NCBI GenBank assembly: GCA_024704765.1
Contig: JAKMXF010000009.1
Span: 1 to 64,000 of the forward strand
DNA length: 64,000 bases
DNA from: Oopsacas minuta
Lineage: Eukaryota; Porifera; Hexactinellida; Lyssacinosida; Leucopsacidae
Reading direction: 5' to 3'
The translations under genes and the position numbers were made by a program. This document shows, piece by piece, positions 46,797-57,883 of the stretch; positions within the stretch are counted from its first letter, which is position 1; each line of letters starts with the position of its first letter. Below the pieces are notes generated by a model. That model saw nothing but the letters and a program-made list of their open reading frames with translations. It ran no database searches and was not told the origin of the DNA.

Positions 46797-48808
46797 TATG
46801 TAGTTGATAACTTCATGATCACTACTACCAATACAATAACAGACTCAACTATTACGTTTGTTTTTTCAGGTTCATGTTGAGTGTCATGTCACAACGTGGC
46901 AAAAGCTGCGTATAATGATCAGAGGAGTAGCTAGCATTTTCCCTTTTAAAAAGGGGTTGCTACTGGGGTTGCTGACAGTAGCCCTGTGGTTGCCTGCAAC
47001 CAATAGCAATCCCATAGCTAAGCCTATCATAATGATATTGATAGACAATGGTGCTACCGAGTTTTCTCTCGCCAAAAAACTTAGCGAAAGGACATTAATT
47101 AGATTATTCATTATTAATCCAGGAAATTTGCTAGAATGCAAACTGAACTGACAAGGTTAAAATAGCAAAATAATGCTAAATATACAACGTTACCAAAATC
47201 AACGAATTGTAACAATTAAAATCAGCATACTTATCCCTCTACGCCTGTACAGGTATTCAGTTCTGTAATTGTACAATATATATAATTAATACCTACTCGT
47301 CAGAGATAAATGTAGTGTAACATCATTTCTTTAATAGTCAGACTTAATGACTCCTGAGTTACTACACCGGAGGATATAGCCTAAGATAAAGTTAGCTGGC
47401 CTGGATACAAATACACACATTAAGAGTATTAAATAACACATGGAAACTTCAAGAGCTTACCACATTATGTTTTTACGAATATATGTGAAAAAGCATTTAT
47501 ACATCCCTAGCATATTTCCCTGAATAAGCACTGTTTGAATATGACAGAAATATGCAGGGAAGGAGGAAGGGAGATATTCAAGGCAATACTAAATTACCTG
47601 TATATATTCATTCATTGGTCTGAGGCCCACTCGAAAATATCGTGTCGAATGGACACTACATGTTTGTTTGAGAGAAACGAAGTAATTCTTATCTGGGTTC
47701 CACAATATTCCTATATGAAAGCCTGATATACTTATCCGTATTATGACACAATCAAGGAATACGGAGAGTATCATTTGATAGATCGAGTATCTATAACAAT
47801 AGCAATGCTGTTAGTTGGTTTAGCAGCTGATATAGAATGAATTATACATAGATATATTCCCTTAATAATATAATCAATCAGGTAATAATTCACATGTACA
47901 TGTAATAATGAGGTTAATAATACATATATACAAAACTTACTGAAAGATTGCACACAGCTGGAATATACCTCATTGTACTATTATGTAACTGTAATAAGCA
48001 GAAGATAGTGTAGCCTAAGGTAGATAATGTAACTGATAAATACAATGGATATTAGGATAAAATTTATGTACTGGTATGTATGTGAGTTAGTTTTAAAGAA
48101 AACCCGAGGAACATCTCTAGTAATAGAACCCTCCCTGGAAAATTAATCTGAATAAAAAGACCCTGAGATATTTCTTATACCCTGCGTTAAATGAAGACTC
48201 TATGCATAGGCTTAATACATGTATAAGCGACAGAGGCCCCACACTATCCCCAAAATGAGCGCTTTCCAAAAATCCTGTGGGAAACACTGGGCACCACCTA
48301 TAAATTTCTTTGCGCCAGGTAGTGTGCTCCAATCAATGCGACTCCTGTCCGGCAGGACTATGCCAAGACTGGGTACGTCACTGGGGAAGCACTGTATATT
48401 AAATAATACGATATGCTAACCAAACTTATACCTGAAGTTATTCCTTAGGAGATATAGATGCAGATCTATCCTGATTATTATGCCATAATGTTAGCTCTTC
48501 TAATCGTTACCACTTCATAAAAAACAAACACTCGTTTTGAGGCAGTTTAGTGCGCTAAAACGTTAAGCACGAGTAAGACTTAACTGAAATAATAAGAATT
48601 ATATTGTGTAAGTCAGGGCAGAATAGGACGTATTAGCGTATTAGAGAGCAAGTAAACACCAGTAAAATATATAATTATTAAAAATGTAAGGAATTGCTCG
48701 CTACGATTTAGTAACTGAAAAGTTGTATGTTGTAACACAAACTGAATTAACCCAATAACAATCTCTTATAGCATTTGTAAGGTAATTATACTTTATAAGA
48801 ATGATAAG
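46797..48808. other. Spacer between the MITE cluster and SMC6
   Basis: The segment 46919-47030 has inverted ends (AGGAGTAGCTAGCATT and ATAGCTAAGCCTATCAT) similar to 14438-14770, so the 97-residue frame at 46858-47151 is probably element sequence. A GC-richer patch at 48120-48400 is open on both strands for about 65-70 codons; I do not recognise a protein there. The SMC6 3' UTR should lie at the right end. Confidence 0.4.
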
Positions 48809-51261
48809 TTATGAAGTATTGCTTCTCTCTGGCTGAGAAAGTCGTAGGATTTTAACATCTACATTACTATTTATGTAAGATGTCATGTCTAGTGGTGTGA
48901 AGAATATAAATTGTCTATCAGGAAATTCAGCAGCAGTATTCATCATGAGATCAATGCTGATAGCTCTATTTACCATGTCCATGAATACGTCAAATTCATC
49001 AAGACACCGAAATGGAGATTCCATAGCTTCCCATAGAGACATGATGAAACATACAGTTGTGTAAGATCTCTCCCCTCCTGACAGGGTGCATGTATTGTGA
49101 GTACCTCTTTTGTTTTGTCTGTTAGTAGTAACCTCTAGGTTTAATGTCTCTGATTTGGGATCGAAGCGAATACGACCTGAATAATTCCTCTTGCTGAGAT
49201 GTTGTTGGAAGTAATGACTAGCCCTTATTATCATCATGTCCTGTAGCTCTTCATGCTTTTTCATTCGTATAGCTAGTGCTACACTCAACTTATTGAAAAG
49301 CCTAGACATTACCTTCATAGTATCTTTGTGTACTTTGTACTCTTCAATACGTTTAGTTAATTTCTGAGTGCATTCCTCACGACTCATTATTTGTGATTCT
49401 TGTTGTAATTGTATAGCTTTCTTGGTTTGCTTAATCACACTCTCCAATGTGGCTGAGTTTGATTCTGTGTCAATTCTCTCTCCACAGTTCCTCAAGGCCT
49501 CTGAAGCAAGTTGTTCAGCTTCATCGCGAAACTTCTCACAATTAGCTGCCTCCCCTCGTATAATATTCTCAAACTTCTCTCTCTTTTCTCGATAAAGTTC
49601 TATGTGTGTTTTGACGTCATCTTTAAGGTTATCAATATCAATTAGTTTTTTCTTAAATGAATCCATTTCCTCTTTCAATACTTCCAATCGTTCATCTACC
49701 TGTTTCTTAGCATTTATTTTATCCTCCATTTCATTCTCAGCTGTCTTTAGAGATTGTGCTGTATCTCTAATCTGTAATTGATGCTGTTCTTCTTTATGCT
49801 TAGATTCCTGTAGAGCATTTTCAAAAGGTTCTATCTCTTCCTGCTGTTTCTGTTCCTCGTTAGTTTTAGCTATCAAATCTTCAATCTGTCTCTCAAGTGT
49901 TCTTTTGGTAGTATTCAATTTTCTAGATTGGCTATGTAGATCATTTTGACCAGTATTGACACGATTCAATTCAGATTTACAAGCTTCATACACTTCAGAA
50001 AGTTTCTCTCTTTCCACTTGTAGAGATTTTAATTCTCGTCTATAAGCATCAATACTCGTAGACACGTCTTCTTCCAGGTATTTTACTTTTTTCTCTCGAT
50101 TCGAAAAAGCAGATCCCTTTCTCTGTATCTCATCCCCTGCTATAGTGTATGCAGTACTGCAGTTAGCAGGAGCATTCTTCCACATAACACTACGTGCTCT
50201 GTCATGCTGCTCTATTAGAATAGTAGATTCTATCTGTGCTGTATCTATCAGATAGTTCATAACATCTATATCTGGACAGGTTATCATATCGAAAATAGTA
50301 GGGAATTCACTACGTGCCTTGAATCTGCTTATATCATATGGTCTCCCTGAAAACTGAGTTGACACGATAGGAGGAGGCCTATCTCTACAGACCTCCTTCA
50401 TCAATCTGTTTAGGAGCACTCTGTCATTCAAGTTATCGACTATAAAACTCTTCATAAGGCCTCCGATACCAGCTTCTACACCCAAGGCCCATTTCCTATC
50501 CTTTACAGCTAGAAAGGATCCAATTGGACCCTTAGGAGTACGTGAGAATGAACTAGAGTTAGTCCTGATCTTCTCCATTAAAGCAGGCATATATTCTCCA
50601 TAGAGAGATAATTCGTTAGATTGACTCCGTAAGAGACGCTCAATACGGTTTTTGGTTTCAACTATTGTATGATCATTGTTAGATAGTTTATTTCTAAATC
50701 CTTCAAATCTGCTATTCAGTTTAGAAGATAGAGATTGATTCTGTTTTATTTCTTCTTCTATTTTTAATAATTTCTGCTCCACATTATTCTTATTTGTACT
50801 CAGTTCATCTTCCTCTCTCTTCCTCTCTTCCCAGACAGGAGTGAGATCTTTCTTTGCTCGCTCTTTCAGCTCTTTAATCTTCTTCTCAAAGAAAGAACAC
50901 TCCTTCTTACAACTGGCAATATTCTGTTGTATTGCCTTAAGTTGGAGTCCTAACTCATTTCTACATTGCTTAGCAGCTGTTATAAGAGAATTAGCATTGC
51001 TACATTCACTATGAACATCCTTAGCTTGATTACCAATAGCCTCGTATTCCTCTTTTGTCTTGTCAAATGATTTTGAGTGTTGATTCAAGCTAATTGTTGC
51101 ACTGTCAATTTCTTTATCACACTTTTCTAGTGCTTTCTCACACTTTTTGATCTTGTGCTCTATTGGGACCAGAAGGTTCTCTTTCTCCTTCACAAGAGCC
51201 CAGGCTTGTTCTCTGTATTTACTGGATAGTTTAGCTTCTAACGAAATAATACGACCCATCC
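48809..51261 (-). CDS. SMC6: SMC6, C-terminal coding exon
   Basis: SMC6 pairs with SMC5 in the SMC5/6 complex that handles recombination intermediates and stalled forks in the nucleus. This exon begins after the acceptor TTGTGTAG and completes a phase-1 codon (K-G|MGRIIS). It carries the end of the N-terminal coiled coil, the hinge (about residues 500-690 of the full protein, with GPIGSFLAVKDRKWALGVEA), the long returning coiled coil and the C-terminal ATPase half. The latter has the ABC signature LSGGERSYTT at about residue 1006, then Walker B FRCLDEFDVFMD at about 1027-1038 and the D-loop MVNRAIS. Human SMC6 has the same order and nearly the same total length (1091, against 1096 here). Confidence 0.95.
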
Positions 51262-51697
51262 CTACACAATTATTAATTAGTATTAAATAACTCTCAAAAT
51301 CAAGTCAGCACATCAGAATAAACACACAGATACTTGTACTATAATATGATAGAATTGCGATAAGACACATATTCTATTTTGTTCCCTCAAGGGGACGGGG
51401 TACATCTTTTCCAAATTCCACTAAACTCAGCCAAATTTGGGTATAGAAATTCCAGGAGGATGCGGTCGTGCACGCCAAAGAAGTTCTAGTTATGCCTATG
51501 CTACGTATGTTTTTCTTCTAGTAGGTAATACAGTATTCAGTATTTTAGAAACATTTCCGAGACTACTTCCATCAAATTCTGGAGCACAAACTCAGGATAA
51601 TATGTAATAGCAAAGCAGAGGTTCCCAATCTATTTAGACCATGGATACCTTCCTTAACCACAATACTTCAATGATAGAAGATATTTAACTAACTTAC
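51262..51697. other. SMC6 intron, 436 nt
   Basis: The minus-strand donor GTAAGTTAG follows 51698 and the acceptor TTGTGTAG precedes 51261. Inside, near 51614, CAGAGGTTCCCAATCTATTT with GACCATGG looks like one end of a hAT-type element. A patch at 51420-51508 ending GTTATGCCTATGCTACG resembles the ends of the 14438-14770 element. Confidence 0.75.
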
Positions 51698-52535
51698 CCT
51701 TGTATATGTTCTCCAGGTTCTTAATCTCATGCTCCATCTCAGCTGTAGAGTTAGACTTAGCAGCTATAACATACTTCAGCTTAGCTAGTGCCTGATCAAT
51801 ATGATCATAATCCTGGCACATCTGTTCCAGGTGAGTAGCTTTCATGAATAGCTTATACATATTACCTGGATTATTAGAAGCCAAGAAGCTCCTACTGGTG
51901 TCCTGGTTAAGCATAGAGATCGGGTTCTCTATCTGGATGGAGAATTGCTCCAGAATACTATTCAGCTCATCTTTAGTTGTAGCTAATGTCTTCTTGTTAT
52001 GATCTTGTATTCTGTATGAGCTAGCTCCGTCAGGAGTTATACGTCTGATTACGTGTATACTCCTCCCGAACCTATCAGGTTGGTATGAATCATCTCCTGT
52101 ATTCTTTAATGTGATTTCTACCTGGGCATAAGATTGTCCCTTTTGTATGAAAGTCTTGATAGACGAACCTCTGTTAGTACACATAGCCCTTCCTCCCAGT
52201 CCCACGTATATAGCGCTCATTATTGCAGATTTCCCACTGCCATTCAAACCAAGGATTAGATTGACATTTTGTCCCAGTTCAACTTCTAACTTCTTATGAC
52301 ACATGAAATTAGTTAGACACAGTTTCTCCATAATTCCACACTCTCCTTCTACTGGTGTGCTAGAAGCAGCTATAAGAGATTTCATTCTTTTTGAAACGCT
52401 GCTACTCTCGCCAGAACGGCGTTTACTCCTGTTAGATTTGACAGGTCGTGGCTTAGGATCAACAGGTATGTTGTCAATCTCATTGTCAGTGTCTTCTTGA
52501 GATAACTTAAACCGTTTTGATTCTCTGGCGTCCAT
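51698..52535 (-). CDS. SMC6: SMC6, N-terminal coding exon
   Basis: The start is the ATG at 52535 (MDARESKRFK). The frame stays open upstream to 52628, but that part begins without a good start and is hydrophobic, unlike SMC6. Residues 1-65 form a basic, Ser-rich disordered N-terminus. The ATPase half follows: IMEKLCLTNFMCHKKLEVEL, then Walker A GLNGSGKS at residues 96-103 and the conserved YVGLGGRA. QDTSRSFL at about residue 225 is the Q-loop region. The exon ends at AAGG|GTAAGT in phase 1, matching the acceptor at 51261. Together the two exons give 1096 aa, essentially full length, with no lesion. Confidence 0.95.
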
Positions 52536-52663
52536 TCTGATTAAATAGCTAATCAATAGTATTATATAATCAATTATGTAAACTGTAAAGTGTCCTTCCT
52601 GGAAGAATAACAACCCCTTCTGGTACAATATTCCACGTCAATAATATTTAGCAGAAATAAGTA

Positions 52664-52786
52664 CAGTGGAACCTGTATGAACAATACATATCATAGGTTT
52701 AGCAAATTGTCGGAAGCTATTTCAGATCAGAAACACTGTTGGATTATAGAGGGTTATAGAGTTGTCAGCTAATGCAGGTTTCACTG
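52664..52786. mobile_element. 123-bp pogo/Tc1-type MITE upstream of SMC6
   Basis: CAGTGGAACCTG at 52664 is mirrored by CAGGTTTCACTG ending at 52786, and both ends are flanked by TA. It lies about 130 bp upstream of the SMC6 ATG, so it is in or near the promoter or 5' UTR. It is non-coding. Confidence 0.75.
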
Positions 52787-52985
52787 TACTGATTACCCAA
52801 CTCGTTATAACAGGACCGACGGAAATAATGTTTCGATGGTCCGGCAATTGCCTCCTCCCAACCTGCCTTACCGGGTGTAATCGCGTTTTAGGGACCCAGT
52901 GGCCAGTGATTTAAGGATCCCCGTCTCCGAAACTCTATCGACATATGGACCAATTCAGTGATATTCGGCCCTCTACCCGGCTACC

Positions 52986-53382
52986 CGTAGCATAGGCGTG
53001 GGAGTGGGTCCGGACCTTTATGGGCATAATTTGCTGGACCATTTTGAGTCTGTCCGGTTTTTAGCCGGACCATGACTTTTCTTGTTTTGATGAATTTTTA
53101 CTTCGCACTATTGTATCCAAAGTATGGAAATAGTTTTCTAATTTTGTTAATCATTTTATTTCCATCGTTGTGAATCAATTTTTCGAACACTGAACACCGA
53201 ATGACTGTTTTTGGTACGTTTTCAAAACAGGACATGTAATCTAGTGTTTCTACTATGAGACTACTTTATATTTCCATGAATTACTTCCCAATGTTTTAAC
53301 TGTACATTCATTGGACCATACAACCAAGGTTTGTTTCTATTTCTAGCCGGACCACTTTTTGAAGCAGTGCTACGCCACTACG
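52986..53382. mobile_element. Candidate MITE with CGTAG.GGCGT ends and CCGGACCA blocks
   Basis: The left CGTAGCATAGGCGTGGGAGT and the inverted right end CGTAGTGGCGTAGCACTGC are alike. Inside each end lie GTGGGTCCGGAC (53003) and CCGGACCACTTTT (53348), inverted. The segment 53037-53080 has another CCGGTTTTTAGCCGG palindrome. No target duplication was confirmed. Confidence 0.45.
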
Positions 53383-54122
53383 TAAGTCACTCATATAAAA
53401 CCTATAGGCTCATGAATATAGTTCTGTATATATTTGTTAAGAGTTTACCCAGATTCTTCCCTTGTGCCAGTTATAAACGCGTTTTATGTTACTCAGAGTA
53501 TCTTTCTTGTGCTTGTTCAGATTTTTGACTGTATGTATTGTATCACTGCTCTCAGATGTCATCTCAGTAGATTTATTTTTGAGATTACGTATTTACAAAC
53601 TGTTTGCAAATGCTAATACTGTATTAATACAAAGAAAGTCCTACTGTAACAACTTCAATTGTGCATCTAACAGGACATTCGGGCAACACATAAATCCTAA
53701 AAGCGAGCCCAACACAATCAAACAAAAATCCTGACTACAGTAATTAAGGATATAAGAAATATTTGTTTGTAAATAAACTGTTTTGCAAATAAGTATTTTG
53801 TCTATTTCCTGCGCTAGGAATTTTGTGCACAGAACCGGGGATCCTTAAAACACTAGTGATTTTGCCCCTCTCCCGTCCTTATATCGCTTTCAGTATTTTT
53901 TTCATCTATAATATTTCCAATTATACTTACATGTTTATGATGGTCTAATTACTATGTACACGTACTTAATGGCTAAAAATAGCATCAATCGACAGCAGAA
54001 TAGATATCATAACACTATTACTAAGGACATTACATATGAATAACATAATAATATGCATAATGGTTTAATAAATTACAAATTGTGTTTGAATAAAAGAAAA
54101 ACAAACTATTAGTTCACTGATT
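53383..54122. other. Spacer upstream of the 54123 gene
   Basis: Overlapping short frames at 53331-53734 have no recognisable domains. The promoter of the 54123 gene should lie in the AT-rich part after 53900. No repeat boundary is seen. Confidence 0.4.
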
Positions 54123-54974
54123 ATGCAATTTCCAACAATTACCCAACTATACTCATTCAATGCACATTTTGAAGTTGAGATCTGGGGAATAAATCAAAGA
54201 AATGGGTTACTTCTACTGTACGGATTTACACAACCAAACCATCAACAAATGTTCGCTCATCATGGAGTATTCGGTCAACCTCTACCTGCAAACAAAGTAT
54301 ACTCTATCAAGATATTTACAGTAGACGGGTACCATGTAACTTCACTGGCAACAAAACAAATAAATTCCGTAAAGTGTGCAAAATTCACAGAGTATTTAAT
54401 CTTATTTCGCAATGGTTTGGATGAACTGGTGCTATTTAATGATTTCCACTTCGAAATTAAACATAGAAATAAAATAATAGATCTTATAGATTGTGATGAA
54501 GATGGGAATATTTATACAAATTGTGAAGAGAAAGATTCTATATCATTTTATACACAAGATCTCGAAATCAAAAGAAAAATCACCTTCAACAATTTTGGCA
54601 AAGGAAAACCCAATTCCCTAGCTATGAATAATGAAATTATGGTAATCTTAACCTCACGTAAAAACGCTCCTTTAATTGAGAACTTATATCAAATTCATAT
54701 GTATAGCCTATCAACATTAGAACACATTGAAACTGTTACATTAATTGCAAATTGGCATTATGAAGATTCCGAAATGTACATTGACAAACAAAACAATATT
54801 ATTATCATTAACAAATCTGGAATAACACTGTACTTTGATAAAGGAGAGTTTCGACATTATCAAATTGAGAAAGATCAAGAGGGGAAATGTGTATTCCTGG
54901 TGAGAGATTCACAGATAATACGAATTATGGAAGGTGGAGAACTAAGGATATACAATTTCTCTAATAATACATAG
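54123..54974 (+). CDS. Divergent beta-propeller protein of the NHL-like family, 283 aa
   Basis: This is an intact single-exon frame with ATG at 54123. It consists of strand-rich repeats, with tell-tale units such as VYSIKIFTVDGYHVTSL, LIDCDEDGNIYTN and IYNFSNN at the end. These alternate hydrophobic strands with D/N-G turns as in NHL and WD-type propellers. About five to six blades are plausible for the length. No signal peptide, membrane segment or enzyme motif is visible. It shares overall layout and composition with 272-1228 but the sequences are well diverged. Compared with the decayed NHL units at 10.8 and 13.6 kb, it has lost most of the canonical NHL signature. Its function is unknown; ligand or RNA binding would be usual for the fold. 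An N-terminal exon upstream cannot be excluded. Confidence 0.65.
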   Translation: MQFPTITQLYSFNAHFEVEIWGINQRNGLLLLYGFTQPNHQQMFAHHGVFGQPLPANKVYSIKIFTVDGYHVTSLATKQINSVKCAKFTEYLILFRNGLDELVLFNDFHFEIKHRNKIIDLIDCDEDGNIYTNCEEKDSISFYTQDLEIKRKITFNNFGKGKPNSLAMNNEIMVILTSRKNAPLIENLYQIHMYSLSTLEHIETVTLIANWHYEDSEMYIDKQNNIIIINKSGITLYFDKGEFRHYQIEKDQEGKCVFLVRDSQIIRIMEGGELRIYNFSNNT

Positions 54975-55172
54975 CACGTATATACCAATATCAGTTATTG
55001 ATAATTATAATAATTGCAGAGTTCTAATAACTATTCTAAAGTTGATTAACCTCAATCAAATTATATTTTTATGTGAATGCTGCATATTACCAACACTAAT
55101 AGGGTTTAGGACAAATTCCAGTTATCCCTTAACGAGTTAGTTATCGTGTACAAATAGCGACATTTCTTCTCA

Positions 55173-56150
55173 TCAGAAAAAAGTAGGCCCCCTTAGTGAT
55201 AGGCCCTGGGCAAGTTTCATATTTGCCCATTGATAAAGATGGAACTGTTTTATGATAGAATTCGAAAGAATTAGAGGAATCAAAGATTCATTTCCAAAAT
55301 TACCAATATGGATGGCTTTAAGATGAATTAGCTCTTCTCCCAACTCGTTTTGCGAAATATCATTCGGATAGCACATGGCTCCATTTACATCAGTAGTTGT
55401 TTTCGGAGTGAGATTCAAAGATAGTAACTGTTGTAGTGCCACTTTTAGACCAGATAAATGTGCTGCGAATGACCGCACACTGGCGACACGATCTATCCAT
55501 CTTGTTCTGGACAAGCCATGTATAGAGCATGCTATGTAAAGTTGTAATATGTGCCATCGTTGAGGACTACTAGAGAATAGGTTGTAGATTGTTTGAATTA
55601 TGCCAAAGTAGGTGACAGCCTCGGTGCAGCTTTCAGCAGAATCCGCTCCAAGCAGGTTTAATGATGGCAGGCATAAGGAGAATATAAACATAAGGGATTA
55701 CTGTATTTATGTGCTCTCTTGAGCCCCATTGTATTTGCCAGACATATTTGCTGCATTGGCGTAGCCTTGTCCGTGACAATCAGCGATGGGTACTCCATAT
55801 CCTTTAAGCGTTTCAAGGATTAAGTTGGTGATCTCGAACCCCGTTTTATGCCATCAACCAACAAAGCCAGAAAGCGTTTTTGCACTATGAAACCCTCATT
55901 CACTCTTACCAGGTACCTAAGGATGTGTGTCGTTTGTTCTATGTGGGAAGCATCAGGGGTGGAATCAGCCATGATGGAGTAGTACTTTGCGCTCTCTCTT
56001 TCATCCAAAACATATCTCCTAACATTAACAGCACAAGTAGTAATGAACTCGTTTTGAGATTCTGGTGAAAGGTAGTGAGCCCGTAATCCCTTTTTGTTGT
56101 CCAACTTTGACTTTAGTGACCTCCAAGTAGAGAGATCTAAGCAATCTATA
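55173..56150 (-). pseudogene. hAT-superfamily (DUF4371-type) transposase relic
   Basis: Reading the minus strand gives, in order but in different frames, three parts. The first, near 56104-55830, holds LSPESQNEFITTCAVNVRR, KYYSIMADSTPDASHIEQT and TTHILRYLVRV. The second, near 55810-55700, reads GVPIADCHGQGYANAANMSG. The third, 55691-55173, holds ESCTEAVTYFGIIQTIYNLF, SSSPQRWHIL and TRWIDRVASV. These are hallmarks of the hAT-like transposases related to ZMYM6/ZNF862-type host genes. MADSTPD carries the first catalytic Asp and CHGQGYANAANMSGK the second region. Frame changes between the parts and an early end near 55173 show decay. The hAT-type MITE at 56390-57043 is close by but its relationship is unproven. 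Confidence 0.85.
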
Positions 56151-56389
56151 TAAATACAAATAATTTATTTCGATATCAGAAATATAACTGTATATAATTT
56201 CAAACTAACATTTTTCACGATTGTCGCAATTTTCATGGCTACTCCCGTATTTACACCTGTAATGATGCCTACATCTTTTCCATTCGTCGATGAGATTTGA
56301 TTGAAGGAATTATTCTTAGGAATAACCATCAATCGTGAAAATTGTATCGATTGGTTGAGGGTTCACGGATTATTAGCAAGAAGTATGAG

Positions 56390-57043
56390 CAGGGGCGTCG
56401 GAAGTGGGGGGATGGGGGTTCTCATCCCTCCATGATTTAGACAGGGAGATAATCCCCCTTTAATTGTGAGTGAGTATTAAATTATTTTCGAATATATTGG
56501 AACATTCTGCCGATTTAGGAGGGATATAATGTACAATAGTTTACACCCCGGATCGGCATTTTCGATACTTGTTTGAAAATAATTATAAACCAACTACGAT
56601 GAGGGTTATCCCCTTGAGGGTATTATCTCCCCCTTCATAGTTTGTTTATAGTTATTTTCATATTATAATATTGTTGCCAGTTGGGAAGTTTTTCAACAGA
56701 AACCTTACACATCCAGTCATTGGTTGAAGCCTGCTGGAGTTATCGGTACATCTTCGTATTATCTAGTTTTATATTTAGCACCTCACATGTATAGTAATAC
56801 TTGACTACTAACAACAAAGCTTGTTAAATAGTAATTTCTTTTGTTTCATGACTGCTGATTACCAACTACACTAATAGTACATAAGCAATGAATATACTAC
56901 AGTTTATGTTTTCAAAAATTACAAATGTCTTGGGAGATTGCCAAAGCTCGAAATAAGACTATCTAGATTACTAAATTGAGTGTTATTATTCATGCATTCA
57001 TATCATTAAATCCCCCATGAAATATCAGCTTCCGACGCCCCTG
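56390..57043. mobile_element. hAT-type MITE, 654 bp, with 8-bp target duplication
   Basis: The left end CAGGGGCGTCGGAAG and the right end CTTCCGACGCCCCTG are exact inverses over 15 bases. The flanks are AGTATGAG (56382-56389) and GGTATGAG (57044-57051), a 7-of-8 target-site duplication typical of hAT. No coding frame is conserved inside. A GGGGGATTATCTCCC-like pair of segments near 56444 and 56612 adds internal symmetry. The near-perfect ends suggest relatively recent insertion. Confidence 0.88.
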
Positions 57044-57883
57044 GGTATGAGATGTAAATGCGGGGAAACATGTCGGAAGGTGTATTTTCTAAGGTACACT
57101 AAGGGAGAGGTTGGAGATGTCCTGAAAAGGGTTGCAAGAAATTAGCATCCCTATGAGTAGGATCATTATTTGACGGATCCAATCTTCCTCTTACTCAGTG
57201 GTGGAATTTTTGTATTTTTGGGCAGAAGGACTACAAAGTACACATTTCTTAATCCTAAATCTTAAGATGTATATTTTCAGGTTTTACTGATTTATCATTT
57301 GACTAGCATTAATTTTGATTGTTTTCCTATAATCTATACATGGATCTGAGTAGCCATTACTTATTTTAATCTAAACTCTAGGTTACATATTATCCATAAA
57401 TTCGGCTATTTACAAAAAGGTGTGAAAACATGGTTATTCAAATTTCGTATTAATCGTAGAGTTAAATATCGCAGTATCGTACTTCTCACTGATGTCACAC
57501 GCCCTTCAATTCCATTGTCACATTTCCATAGCATACTTCCCAGTTGCCAACCATCCAGCAATTTCACTTTATATACAGGTAAATTTTCCATAGCATAGTA
57601 ATTAAACTACATACTATGCAGGCCTTTATCTCGGTGCGCGGGTTACCTAAATCTAGATGAAGCCCTGATACTATTCCATAGGTAGGAATGAGGTACTTCC
57701 ATCTTAACAAGAACAAATACTATTCTTTAGTCAATATTATTAATACCTAGGTTTATTAGTACGACAAGGAGAATAGCCCGTACCTTTTACTGCATTTATT
57801 ATTATAAGAGGAATTACTAGTTAATTTCCTACTACAGTTATACAATGATCTTATATCTCATTACTACAGCTTAATTGCCATAA
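57044..57883. other. Spacer upstream of the MPP10-like gene
   Basis: The 61-residue minus frame at 57406-57591 has no domain features. No repeat element was delimited. The last 100 bases before 57884 are AT-rich and should hold the promoter. Confidence 0.4.

Noticed and set aside
46858-47151. 97-residue frame with a hydrophobic segment as a small membrane protein
   Set aside because: It overlaps a candidate repeat element, and the opposite strand is open too. The hydrophobicity is explained by repeated GGGTTGCT-type sequence.
48117-48419. Overlapping frames on both strands in a GC-richer patch
   Set aside because: Neither translation resembles a known family. GC richness alone keeps both strands open for about 65-70 codons.
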